Shown here piece by piece: positions 8,192-16,196 of a DNA stretch of 64,000 nucleotides. Under the pieces are notes generated by a model. That model did not search any database and was not told where the DNA came from. It saw nothing but the letters and a program-made list of their open reading frames with translations. Source of the DNA: Methanovulcanius yangii (GTDB lineage: Archaea > Halobacteriota > Methanomicrobia > Methanomicrobiales > Methanomicrobiaceae); assembly GCF_018687785.1 (NCBI RefSeq), contig NZ_LTBL01000001.1, positions 1,851,780-1,915,779 of the forward strand. The letters are read 5' to 3'. Both the position numbers and the translations under genes were made by a program. Position 1 is the stretch's first letter, and each line of letters starts with the position of its first letter.

Positions 8192-9683
8192 TCCGCTCAT
8201 CACCGTCGATGACCTCTCGTATACCTATCCACGTGCGGGCGTACGCCGGCAGGGGAAGGCTCTTGATTCTGTGACCCTCACAATCGGGCCCGGTGAGATG
8301 ATCCTCCTCTCGGGAGAGAGCGGGTCGGGAAAATCGACCCTCTGCCGGGCGCTCACCGGCCTCATCCCCGGCAAACGCCGGGGAAAGATGGCCGGGAGGG
8401 TTACCGTCTGCGGGCAGGACACCCGGAGAACCCCGGTTCACGAGATCGCCCGGCAGGTGGGCTACGTCTTCCAGAACCCCGACAGCCAGATCCTCTGCAC
8501 CAACGTCGATGCGGAATGCGCCTTTGCCCTGGAACAGGCGGGATGGGCCCCGGCTGCCATCCGCGACGCCGTGGCAGAGACGGCAGACCGGCTCGGAATG
8601 GCGCATCTTCTCGGACGCGAAACCACGGCCCTCTCCTGGGGCGAGCGCCAGCGGGTTGCCGTTGCATCGGTGATGGTGATGCACCCTTCGGTGCTGATCC
8701 TCGACGAACCGTTCTCCGGAATCGACGCAGACGGTGCAGAGCTTCTCAAATCAATGCTCGTCTCCCTCAACAAAGAGGACGGCATCACCATCATCCTCGT
8801 CGAACACCGCCTCTCGCTCTTTCCCGGGTTCTTCACCCGTCAGATTGTCATGGAGGAGGGGCGGGTGATCTATGACGGCGGGCAGCGGACGGCGGACCCC
8901 TGTCCTCATCATCCGGTGGCCACCGGTATGGCAGACCCGGAGATACCGGAGCCGGACGGAAGGAGGGCGGCGGGTATGGATGCCGGGCGGGCCGCCGGGC
9001 CGGCTGCCATCCGGCTTGAAGGGGTGAGCTATACCTATCCGGGAGCGACGCGTCCGGCCCTGAAGGGAATTGATCTGGCGCTTCAGCCCGGGACGATCAC
9101 GATCATCCGGGGCCCGAACGGCTCGGGGAAGAGTACGCTCTTCCGGCACTTCAACGGGCTCCTGCAGCCGGACGAAGGGATGATCGGGATATTTGGGGAG
9201 ACGATCGCCGGCCGTCCGGTTGCAGAGATCGCCCGGTCGGTCGCCGTCCTCGGCCAGCATGCCGACTCCCTCCTCTTCGAGGAGACGATCGAGCGGGAAC
9301 TGCGGTTCGGCCCGGAGAACCTGGGCATCGATTCCCGGACGACGGACCGGCGCATCGACGAGGTCTGCACCCTCATGGACATCGCCCATCTCCACCGGGA
9401 GACCCCTCCCCTCTCCCTCTCCGCCGGCGAGCGCCAACGGGTGGCCCTCTCGGCGGTCCTGATGATGGACGCCCCCATCCTCGCCCTGGACGAACCGACA
9501 CTCGGGCTGGACGGGCGGCGAAAGGAGGAGCTCGCACGGGTGCTGAGAACCCTTGCAAACGGCGGTGTTTGCGTGGTGGTTGCCACGCATGACCGCGTTT
9601 TTGCAGCGCAGTGCGGCGGCGACGTGCTGGAGATGGCCGGCGGAGAGATGAATGCACCGTCACCGGGGAGCGGGGACTCATGA
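8175..9683 (+). CDS. ECF transporter ATPase, two ABC domains fused (EcfA1A2-type)
   Basis: A 502-residue protein with two complete ABC ATPase domains in tandem. Domain 1 has Walker A GESGSGKST, signature LSWGERQR and Walker B ILDEPFSGID. Domain 2 has Walker A GPNGSGKST, signature LSAGERQR and Walker B LALDEPTLGLDG. A low-complexity linker around residues 235-275 joins them. It powers the ECF importer with the neighbouring S and T components. Fusion of the two ATPases in one chain occurs in other ECF systems. Its last codons overlap the T-component ATG by four bases. Confidence 0.93.
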   Translation: MVATSDPLITVDDLSYTYPRAGVRRQGKALDSVTLTIGPGEMILLSGESGSGKSTLCRALTGLIPGKRRGKMAGRVTVCGQDTRRTPVHEIARQVGYVFQNPDSQILCTNVDAECAFALEQAGWAPAAIRDAVAETADRLGMAHLLGRETTALSWGERQRVAVASVMVMHPSVLILDEPFSGIDADGAELLKSMLVSLNKEDGITIILVEHRLSLFPGFFTRQIVMEEGRVIYDGGQRTADPCPHHPVATGMADPEIPEPDGRRAAGMDAGRAAGPAAIRLEGVSYTYPGATRPALKGIDLALQPGTITIIRGPNGSGKSTLFRHFNGLLQPDEGMIGIFGETIAGRPVAEIARSVAVLGQHADSLLFEETIERELRFGPENLGIDSRTTDRRIDEVCTLMDIAHLHRETPPLSLSAGERQRVALSAVLMMDAPILALDEPTLGLDGRRKEELARVLRTLANGGVCVVVATHDRVFAAQCGGDVLEMAGGEMNAPSPGSGDS

Positions 9684-10486
9684 TAGGCCGTTTCACCGGA
9701 AAAACGGGGCGCAGGGGCCATCTCATTCCCTATATTGCGGGGGATTCGGTGGTGCACCGGCTCGATCCGCGGACAAAGCTTGCCCTCCTCCTCGGGACGA
9801 GCCTGCTCACGCTTCTCACGGAGAGCCCGGTCGTGATGCTCATTCTTCTCGTTGCGGTCGCCGCGGCGGCTGCACTGTCGGGGCTCATGCGGCCGTGGCT
9901 CCATGCCCTGCGCATGCTCATCCCGTTCATGATCGTCATCATCGTCCTCGACCTCTTCTTCACGTCCCATGCGTCGGGGACCGTCTGGTGGTCGGCGCAG
10001 TGGTGGCTCCTCGCCCCGGCGCTGACGAGCGGAGGGACCGCCTTTACGATTGCGATGGCCCTTCGTCTCTTCGCCATCGGGGGGGTTTCGTTTCTCTTCG
10101 TGATGACGACCTCGTTCGACGACTTCGTGGGCGCGCTTCGGGCGATGCGGGTCCCGGACACCTTCTCCTTCTCCCTTGGGTTCGCCCTCAAATCGGTCGA
10201 ACACCTCTCCCGTGACGCCTCCTCCATCCTCGACGCCCAGCGCTCACGCGGGCTCGGCATCGACCGGGGCTTTATGCGAAATACCACCGGGATGCTCTCC
10301 ATCTTCATCCCGCTCACGGTCTCGGTCCTGCGGCGATCGGATGAGGTTGCCGATGCGATGCAGTGCCGGGGGTTCGGGCGTGAGGAACGGACGACGAACA
10401 GTACCGAATACCATTTTGGGTGGCACGACGCCGCCTTCTTCATCGCCCTTGCCGCGATTGCGGCGGCGGTGACGCTCATATCATGA
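9680..10486 (+). CDS. ECF transporter transmembrane (T) component
   Basis: A 268-residue EcfT/CbiQ-family protein with hydrophobic segments and the coupling-helix motif DAQRSRGLGID (the family's A-R-S/G box) near residue 190, followed by a second box around MQCRGFGRE. I chose the ATG at 9680, which overlaps the ATPase stop, rather than in-frame codons farther upstream inside the ATPase gene. It couples the ATPases to the S component at 7610. Together these form a complete ECF set in S-AA-T order. Confidence 0.9.
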   Translation: MIGRFTGKTGRRGHLIPYIAGDSVVHRLDPRTKLALLLGTSLLTLLTESPVVMLILLVAVAAAAALSGLMRPWLHALRMLIPFMIVIIVLDLFFTSHASGTVWWSAQWWLLAPALTSGGTAFTIAMALRLFAIGGVSFLFVMTTSFDDFVGALRAMRVPDTFSFSLGFALKSVEHLSRDASSILDAQRSRGLGIDRGFMRNTTGMLSIFIPLTVSVLRRSDEVADAMQCRGFGREERTTNSTEYHFGWHDAAFFIALAAIAAAVTLIS

Positions 10487-10503
10487 TGAGAGAGGACAAT
10501 CAG

Positions 10504-12126
10504 ATGCAGACAAGACAGGACATTCGACGAACCATCCCGAAGAGAACGCCGGCACGTATCCTGCAGTGCGCTTGTACTGCCGGGGTGGTACTTCTTCTTC
10601 TCTGCGGGATATGTGCGGCCCCGGTAGCGGCGGCCGATGTGCCGCTGACACCGCTGCCCGACGTGAAGCATGTAACCCTTGCCCTGCAGAACGGGGGAAC
10701 GAAATATCTCAAATTCGACGGCGGCGGCCTCAACTCCCTCCATATTACGACCAGCACGGCAGAGCCCTACGGACAGGTGACCATGACCGAGACCACCACG
10801 GGGACCTTCTATGCCTCGGATACGGGGAGCAGGGGGTTCGATGACGATATCGTGCTGATGGTCGCGGTGAAGAACCGGGCCGACGGGACGCTCCCCGACG
10901 ACCTGCGCATCACGGTCGGCGCCGGGGGGTACCAGTGGGAACCGATGCCCGAACTCAACCAGCCCCCGGGGATGGGGGATATCACCTATGTGGCGGAGAG
11001 TGCGGCGGTCACCCTCACGGCCGGCGACTTTACCTATGGCCCCCAGTCGTGGAAACCCGCAGGGGACAACGACCCCTTCAATTACCCCATCTACTACGGC
11101 CAGAATGTTGCTGCGGGGGAGGACTTCTCCCTCCTCTTCGTCGACCTGCACGCGGGGACCATCGGCCTGAATTCGGGTCTCTCCGGTCTCATCGATGCGG
11201 GCATGGTCCGCATTGACACCAGCGTCGAAGGGTGCGACACGCTGGTCTCGTTCTCCGTCTACGGCTGGTGCAAACAGTCCAATCAGGGTGAAGGCATCTC
11301 ATGGACGAACCGGCTCTCCGGGGCCGGCAGCAGCGGGTACGCCGTCGCCGGCAGCGGCGGCGGTGGGGGTGGCGACGCTCCCGCAGGCAGCGGCAGCACG
11401 GGCGGTGGGAATTCGGGCGACTCATCGGATGCCGTCCCCGCCTCCTCGTACATCCCGCCGTCTGCGCCTGCCGACTGGGACTCATCCTTCGGCGCCCTGA
11501 ATGTGACCTCCTCTCCTGGCGGCGCTGCCATCTTCATCGACGAGGTTGCGGTCGGGGGAACGACGAATATGACGATCGAGACCCTGCCGTCAGGGTTGTA
11601 CATTGTCCGGGTCGAACGCGAGGGCTATGAGACCCCGGACGATGCCGTGGTGACCATCCGCGACAATGCGACGAAGTCGCTCCACTTCACCCTCATCCCG
11701 AAGGAAGGGGTGATCTACGTCTACTCCGATCCGACGGGGGCGGAGGTCTGGGTGGACGGGGTGAAGACCCCGGTCAGGACGAACGGCGTCGTTCATATTC
11801 CCTGCGGGAACCACACGGTCAGGATGAACTACGGGGAATTCCTTGCGGTGGAACGGAACGTCACGGTATCCGATGCAGAGCCGGCCACGGTATTCGTCTC
11901 CTTCACCGAGGGGGGGACGTCCCTGACTTGGATGCAGGGGACACATCTCCCGACGAAACACCGGTTGCCACGGCATCTATTGTCACCGGGACTCCCGCCG
12001 GGACTTCCGGGGCGGAGCAGGGCGGCGACGGGGGCGATGCTTCCTTTTTTGGCGGAATGTGGTCATGGCTGCTCGGACTCTTCGGGGCCGATGCATCTCA
12101 GGGCACCGCGGACGCCGCCGGGATGA
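10504..12126 (+). CDS. Surface protein, A/B modules plus PEGA stalk, first part of a frameshifted gene
   Basis: The reading frame has 540 codons, of which about the first 470 are homologous coding sequence. A signal peptide precedes AADVPLTPL. Module A carries YLKFDGGGLNSLHITTS and TGTFYASDTGSRGF; module B carries FTYGPQSWKPAGDNDPFNYP and GISWTNRLSG. A Gly/Ser linker (about residues 280-310) leads to two PEGA domains (LNVTSSPGGAAIFIDE; VYSDPTGAEVWVDG). At a G7 run (11910-11916) the frame slips: the residues after FTEGGTS become Pro/Arg/His-rich, while the homologous sequence continues in the frame annotated at 11928. One added G would fuse both into one protein of about 880 residues. The ATG at 10504 has a GAGAGGA site; an ATG at 10483 overlaps the EcfT stop but lacks one. 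It lies directly downstream of EcfT. Confidence 0.75.
   Translation: MQTRQDIRRTIPKRTPARILQCACTAGVVLLLLCGICAAPVAAADVPLTPLPDVKHVTLALQNGGTKYLKFDGGGLNSLHITTSTAEPYGQVTMTETTTGTFYASDTGSRGFDDDIVLMVAVKNRADGTLPDDLRITVGAGGYQWEPMPELNQPPGMGDITYVAESAAVTLTAGDFTYGPQSWKPAGDNDPFNYPIYYGQNVAAGEDFSLLFVDLHAGTIGLNSGLSGLIDAGMVRIDTSVEGCDTLVSFSVYGWCKQSNQGEGISWTNRLSGAGSSGYAVAGSGGGGGGDAPAGSGSTGGGNSGDSSDAVPASSYIPPSAPADWDSSFGALNVTSSPGGAAIFIDEVAVGGTTNMTIETLPSGLYIVRVEREGYETPDDAVVTIRDNATKSLHFTLIPKEGVIYVYSDPTGAEVWVDGVKTPVRTNGVVHIPCGNHTVRMNYGEFLAVERNVTVSDAEPATVFVSFTEGGTSLTWMQGTHLPTKHRLPRHLLSPGLPPGLPGRSRAATGAMLPFLAECGHGCSDSSGPMHLRAPRTPPG
11910..11916 (+). other. G7 homopolymer at a frameshift site
   Basis: Seven consecutive G interrupt the surface-protein gene that starts at 10504. 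With eight G the reading becomes FTEGGDVPDLDAGDTSPDET and continues without interruption to the stop at 13145. The tract could be a slipped-strand (phase-variable) site, a recent mutation or a sequencing error. Confidence 0.75.
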
Positions 12127-13145
12127 ATGGCACAAATACGGAAGTGGCCGGTGATACGTCTGTACCGGCGCTGATGCCGGAACCGACGTCGGTGGCGGCG
12201 ATGGTAAATGGCACCCCCGCATCGGTGCCGGATGCCGGTGAATGCGCCCCCTCGCTCCTCCCCGGCGGCGTGTATGTCTCTTCCCTCCCCGGCGGAGCGG
12301 AGGTCCGGGTGGATGGCCTGACGGAGCCGGGGCGAACCCCCTGCGTCGTCGCCGGTCTCAAACCCGGTCCCCACCAGGTGGCGGTGATCGGAGGGGCCGG
12401 GGCCCGGACGATGCTTTCGCGGACCGTCTGGGTCTATCCCGGCGCGGTGACGCCGGCGGACTTTGATTTCGTCGGCACCGTCTATACGGCAACGATGGCG
12501 GCGGACCCCGACCAGGGATATGAAGGATTGCCGATGACCGTCGACGGCGCCTACCCGGAACTCTCCACCTCGACGGCAGTGACGGTGAAGCAGTCCGGCT
12601 CCTACATCACGTTCCGTGAAGGGGAGAATCTCTATTCCTGCATGGTTGCCACCGTGGGGGACATGAACCATGTCGTCGAGTGGAAGCGCCGTCCGCTTGC
12701 CTCGGTGGAGGTCGTGACCGAACCTGCAGGTGCGATGGTATTTGTCGACGGCTACCTGATGGACGACCGGACGCCGTGCACCATTGCCACCGTCTCCGAA
12801 GGGCGGCACTATGTGATGGTTGCAAAGGAGGGATACCTTCCCGACGGACAGGAGATCAATATCGCCGATACGATTCAGGACTGCGACCGGACGGTCCCGT
12901 TCCTGCTGAAAGAGTATGCGGCAGGCACCCTGAACGTCACCAGTGAACCGGATGCGGCCAGCATCTTCCTGAACGGGCGCTATACGGGGCTCTCGACTCC
13001 CGCGACCTTCGCTGACCTTCCTATCGGCACCTATGAGGTGGGATGTTCGAAGAACGGCACCATGGCAGGTTCGCGAAGCGTCACCGTGACCCCCGCCGCC
13101 ACGGTCGCCTGCGCCATCCTTCTGGATCCGGTGACAGGGACCTGA
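11928..13145 (+). CDS. Surface protein PEGA stalk, second part of the frameshifted gene
   Basis: An open frame of 405 codons whose only start near its beginning is TTG and which lacks a signal peptide, so it is most likely the continuation of the gene at 10504 rather than a separate gene. It holds a Thr/Pro-rich linker, the motif MWSWLLGLFG, then three PEGA-type repeats: GGVYVSSLPGGAEVRVDG, VEVVTEPAGAMVFVDGY and LNVTSEPDAASIFLNGRY. The arrangement matches the C-terminal half of the intact protein at 16197 (ILSWLAGLFG followed by three PEGA repeats). A T-rich run right after the stop (13152-13158) looks like an archaeal terminator. Confidence 0.7.
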   Translation: MDAGDTSPDETPVATASIVTGTPAGTSGAEQGGDGGDASFFGGMWSWLLGLFGADASQGTADAAGMNGTNTEVAGDTSVPALMPEPTSVAAMVNGTPASVPDAGECAPSLLPGGVYVSSLPGGAEVRVDGLTEPGRTPCVVAGLKPGPHQVAVIGGAGARTMLSRTVWVYPGAVTPADFDFVGTVYTATMAADPDQGYEGLPMTVDGAYPELSTSTAVTVKQSGSYITFREGENLYSCMVATVGDMNHVVEWKRRPLASVEVVTEPAGAMVFVDGYLMDDRTPCTIATVSEGRHYVMVAKEGYLPDGQEINIADTIQDCDRTVPFLLKEYAAGTLNVTSEPDAASIFLNGRYTGLSTPATFADLPIGTYEVGCSKNGTMAGSRSVTVTPAATVACAILLDPVTGT

Positions 13146-13215
13146 AATCACCTTTTTTTGCCTCTTCGCGATGATAAGAGGCAGTATTATCACTGAGGAT
13201 GACCGATGAACTACC

Positions 13216-13470
13216 ATGGGCACCGAGAAGATCATCGAGAGTGATCTGGACCAGGGAACCGGCGTTTCCGGACGGCGACCACCGGAACGGCACCCCGTGA
13301 TAGAGGAGGAACCGGAGCGTCCTCTCTCCCACGATGAAAAGATCGACGCCGGGGGTCCGCACACGCCCGAAAAGGCAGAGGCCGTGAAAGAACAGGTAAA
13401 GCAGGGGAAAAAGGGATTCGGCCGCATCTCGTTCGACAAAAAGAACGATTCCGATATTTTTTCTGATTAG
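13216..13470 (+). CDS. Small, highly charged hypothetical protein
   Basis: An 84-residue reading frame rich in Glu, Asp, Lys and Pro with no hydrophobic segment and probably little fixed structure (EEEPERPLSHDEKIDAGG; KKGFGRISFDKKNDSDIF). It starts at an ATG preceded by GAGGATGACC and ends just before the convergent gene at 13467, overlapping it by four bases. I do not recognise it. Its composition is unlike a shadow frame in high-GC DNA (few Arg and Ala), which favours a real gene. Confidence 0.5.
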   Translation: MGTEKIIESDLDQGTGVSGRRPPERHPVIEEEPERPLSHDEKIDAGGPHTPEKAEAVKEQVKQGKKGFGRISFDKKNDSDIFSD

Positions 13471-13871
13471 ACGGGTCCGGGGGCGAATGTCAGGACGACT
13501 ACATCGTCCGGCCGTGCCGGGACCACTTCCCGTGTTCCTTCGTAGAGCTCCAGCGTTCCGGTGACGGAAAGCACCTGCCCTCCGGCGAAGGTGCGGCCGT
13601 CCGCCACCTGCCGGGGGATGAAGACCGTCGTGCCGTTGATCGTGAGGATGGTATGGCCGCCCTGTGCGGTGGTGCGGGCGTCGTCGACCGTCCCCTCGAG
13701 GATGACGAGGTCGCCCGGTGCGGCCTCCCCGCTGTACGCGGCGGCAAAGGGGGCGGTACCGAGGGCCCCCAGGACGAGATGGGCGGCGGTGAGAAGGGCG
13801 ATCACACCGGTAAGAAGGGCGATGGCGGTCTTCTCCTGCGGATGGAGCATATCCCAATATTTCTGTTTCAT
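13467..13871 (-). CDS. Membrane-anchored OB-fold protein
   Basis: A 134-residue protein: a short cytosolic N-terminus, one membrane helix (TAIALLTGVIALLTAAHLVL, about residues 15-34), then a domain of about 85 residues with the OB-fold pattern GDLVILEGTVDDART..GGHTILTING..VFIPRQV..GQVLSVTGTLELY. Similar single-helix plus OB-fold proteins occur in archaea and are thought to sit outside the membrane. The ligand is unknown. It is divergent from the phosphoesterase at 13984, with which it shares a short promoter region. Confidence 0.75.
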   Translation of the reverse strand: MKQKYWDMLHPQEKTAIALLTGVIALLTAAHLVLGALGTAPFAAAYSGEAAPGDLVILEGTVDDARTTAQGGHTILTINGTTVFIPRQVADGRTFAGGQVLSVTGTLELYEGTREVVPARPDDVVVLTFAPGPV

Positions 13872-13983
13872 GACGTAAAAGAGCCGGTTTTCATACCGGG
13901 TCCCGCCTCATCCCAGTGGAGTCAACGGGTTCTGCTGAACAGCGCAGTGAACCGCAATCTACCTAAAGGGGGCATTCCTTCAG

Positions 13984-15294
13984 GTGTGTATGCATGTGAA
14001 GGCCGGAGGGGCGGGCGGCCACCGGGAAAAAGTTGTGGTCACCGCCCTCCTGATCTGTGCTCTCCTGATACCCTGCACGGCGGCCGTTCCGGGCAGGAGC
14101 GACGGTCCGAATGGGGCGGAGGACCTCTGGGGACCGTACCTGACGGGCATGGATGCCGAAAGCGTTCAGGTTCGCTGGCATGGTGATGGTGTCTCCGGTG
14201 TGGAATACCGGCAACCCGGGGGTACTGTCTGGAACGAAGCATCCGCCGTCTCCGCCGGGGAGGGGTTCTGGTATGCCCCGATCACCGGTCTTGCCCCGGA
14301 TACGACCTATGAGTACCGCCTCGCGGACGGTCTCGGCGGCGGCCCGTACACCTTCACCACATTCCCTGCGGCGGGGCCTGTCACCTTTGCGGTGGTCGGC
14401 GACACGCAGGACGACCCGACGGTCCCCGTCCCGGACGGGCGGACGCCCCTCGTGGCAGCGGCGATCGCGGAGGATGAAGACTGCATGTTCCTCCTCCACC
14501 TCGGCGATACAGTCGGCGACCCCCGCGATGAGGCCGAATGGGGGCGGTTCTTTGCGGAGATGGGCCCGGTCATTGCGCATATTCCCCTCTATCCGGTGAT
14601 GGGGAACCATGAACGCAACCTCACCGTCTGGTATGCCGCCTTCGGGTATCCGGAGTGGTACACCTTCTCCTGCGGCGATGTGCCCGTGGTCGTGCTCGAC
14701 AGCAACGACTGGGCATCGCCGCGGGCTGAGGAGCAGGACGCCTGGTTGCAGGAGACCCTGGCGGAAACGGAAGGGTCCGCCATCGTTGCATTCCACCATC
14801 CGCCGTACGCCGACGACGCGAAGCACCCCGGCGGATGGCGGCAGTTCGCCGAGAGGTGGGAACCGCTCTTTGCGGTGCACAACGTGCCGCTTGTCCTCTC
14901 CGGCCATGTCCATGCCTACGAGCGCTACGATCGGGACGGACGGGTCTGGATCGTTGCGGGGACCGGGGGCGGTCCCCTGTATCCCCTGACGGATGAGAAG
15001 GGGGAGGGATGTATCGTGGCGGTCGAGCGCACCATCGGGTACCTCCGTATCGGCTATGATGGTGCAGGCGGGTGGACCGGCGTCTATACCGCCGCAGGAG
15101 AGATCACCGGCGAGGGGACGGCACGCCCATATGATGAACCGCAGGTGATGGATACGTTCTCTTTGCCTGCGTCCGCTCCGGACGAGGACATGACCCCACC
15201 AGTGGCCGATCCGTCCTGTCCCGCTCTTGCCGCGGTGGCATGGGGGGCGGCAGGGCTCCTCCTCGGAGTGCGCATACAAAACAGGGGTAATTAA
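13984..15294 (+). CDS. Secreted metallophosphoesterase with N-terminal FN3-like domain (purple-acid-phosphatase type)
   Basis: 436 residues. A signal peptide (about 17-36) precedes an FN3-like domain (VQVRWHGDGVSGVEYRQPGG ... GLAPDTTYEYRL, about 50-130), then a calcineurin-like phosphoesterase domain with all metal motifs: VVGDTQD, LHLGDTVGD, MGNHER, FHHPPY and GHVHAYERY. A short hydrophobic C-terminus (ALAAVAWGAAGLLLGV) followed by RIQNRGN anchors it. Domain order matches purple acid phosphatases, suggesting phosphate release from organic esters outside the cell. The GTG at 13984 is 10 bases from an AAAGGGGG site; the in-frame ATG at 13990 is an alternative. Confidence 0.9.
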   Translation: MCMHVKAGGAGGHREKVVVTALLICALLIPCTAAVPGRSDGPNGAEDLWGPYLTGMDAESVQVRWHGDGVSGVEYRQPGGTVWNEASAVSAGEGFWYAPITGLAPDTTYEYRLADGLGGGPYTFTTFPAAGPVTFAVVGDTQDDPTVPVPDGRTPLVAAAIAEDEDCMFLLHLGDTVGDPRDEAEWGRFFAEMGPVIAHIPLYPVMGNHERNLTVWYAAFGYPEWYTFSCGDVPVVVLDSNDWASPRAEEQDAWLQETLAETEGSAIVAFHHPPYADDAKHPGGWRQFAERWEPLFAVHNVPLVLSGHVHAYERYDRDGRVWIVAGTGGGPLYPLTDEKGEGCIVAVERTIGYLRIGYDGAGGWTGVYTAAGEITGEGTARPYDEPQVMDTFSLPASAPDEDMTPPVADPSCPALAAVAWGAAGLLLGVRIQNRGN

Positions 15295-15317
15295 ATAAAA
15301 TTAACTTTTTAAGGAAA

Positions 15318-15332
15318 AAAAGGAATCCTTTT
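15318..15332. promoter_or_regulatory. Perfect inverted repeat before the five-gene surface operon
   Basis: AAAAGGA-A-TCCTTTT has two 7-base arms around a single base. The loop is too small for an RNA hairpin, so a protein-binding site is more likely than a terminator. It lies between the phosphoesterase stop and the start of the operon at 15371, in an AT-rich stretch with possible TATA elements (15293-15310 and TTTATA near 15356). Confidence 0.4.
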
Positions 15333-15370
15333 CACATCCCCGGCCAACGCTATCATTTATACCAGATAAG

Positions 15371-16195
15371 GTGGTGTTCAGGCACGTGGTAAGAAAACAG
15401 TCAGTGATGCTGATCCTCATCCTCATGTGCTGTGCGGGATTTGTTCTGCATGCAGGAGCGGCAACGACGGAGGTCACAGTTACGCGGTACAGTTCCGACG
15501 GGGCGCTCCTCTCAGAGAACGGTCCCTACACGTTCGAGTGGATGGAGGCAAACCTGCCGGTCATGGGCGACGGGAGTACGCATTACTATATGCAGGGGCC
15601 GAGCTTTGACGAAGCAAATCTCTGGGATCCGTCGGAAACCGTCAATACGGAGAGCAGGGATCTGGGTGCGCTGAAGGGTACCGATGTGGCGGATCTCTGC
15701 GACCTTGCGGGAGGCATGAAGGAAGGGGACGTCCTCCGCATCATCGCCGAGGACGGGTTCTTCAAGAACTTCCCCTACACGTCTGTCTATGACCCCCCGG
15801 TACGGCAGGGGCCGATGGTTCTCGCCTGGTACAACGGCGGGGAACCCTCGGCCGCCGAGCCGCAGGGGCTGGGGTATCCACCTGACTACTACACCGGCAT
15901 GCGCCTCGCCTTCTTTGCGGACACCTCGGTGAACCCGGATGGCAATCACATCTTCGGGAACACCGACATGCAGGCAGTACTTCCCGACGAATACCGGCAT
16001 TATTTCAGCGGAAAATGGCCATCATCGAGCGGTCTTTCGGTGAAGTACGTCAGTGAACTCCGGATCATCGAAGCAGAGGGGCCGGCACCCGCCACCCCTG
16101 CCCCGGAGGAGACTACCGCGCCCGCTCCCGTGATCGCGGCGGCAGCCGCCCTGCTCTGTGCCGGGTGGTATGCGACCCGGCGCAGACGTGAGTGA
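15371..16195 (+). CDS. Surface protein with degenerate SUOX/molybdopterin-fold-like domain (paralogue 1)
   Basis: 274 residues: signal peptide (MLILILMCCAGFVLHAGA), one domain, a Thr/Pro-rich linker (PATPAPEETTAPAPV) and a C-terminal hydrophobic tail with RRRRE, like an archaeal sorting or anchor signal. The domain contains WMEANLPVMGDGSTHYYMQG, KGTDVADLCDLAGG, a GFFKNFPYTSVYDPPVRQGP strand, FFADTSVNPDGNHIFGN and ends LSVKYVSELRI. The block order (G-x-x-L-x-D-L, DGF..FPY, W-Y-N-G, G-x-R-L, VK-V-x-I) resembles the sulfite-oxidase/molybdopterin fold with an insertion, without the molybdenum-binding Cys. Start choice is uncertain (GTG 15371/15374 or ATG 15407). First gene of a tight operon. Confidence 0.8.
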   Translation: MVFRHVVRKQSVMLILILMCCAGFVLHAGAATTEVTVTRYSSDGALLSENGPYTFEWMEANLPVMGDGSTHYYMQGPSFDEANLWDPSETVNTESRDLGALKGTDVADLCDLAGGMKEGDVLRIIAEDGFFKNFPYTSVYDPPVRQGPMVLAWYNGGEPSAAEPQGLGYPPDYYTGMRLAFFADTSVNPDGNHIFGNTDMQAVLPDEYRHYFSGKWPSSSGLSVKYVSELRIIEAEGPAPATPAPEETTAPAPVIAAAAALLCAGWYATRRRRE

Positions 16196-16196
16196 T

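Noticed and set aside
11910-11916. Programmed ribosomal frameshift as the default explanation
   Set aside because: There is no clear slippery heptamer with a downstream pseudoknot, and plain tract-length change or read error is simpler; kept only as a possibility.
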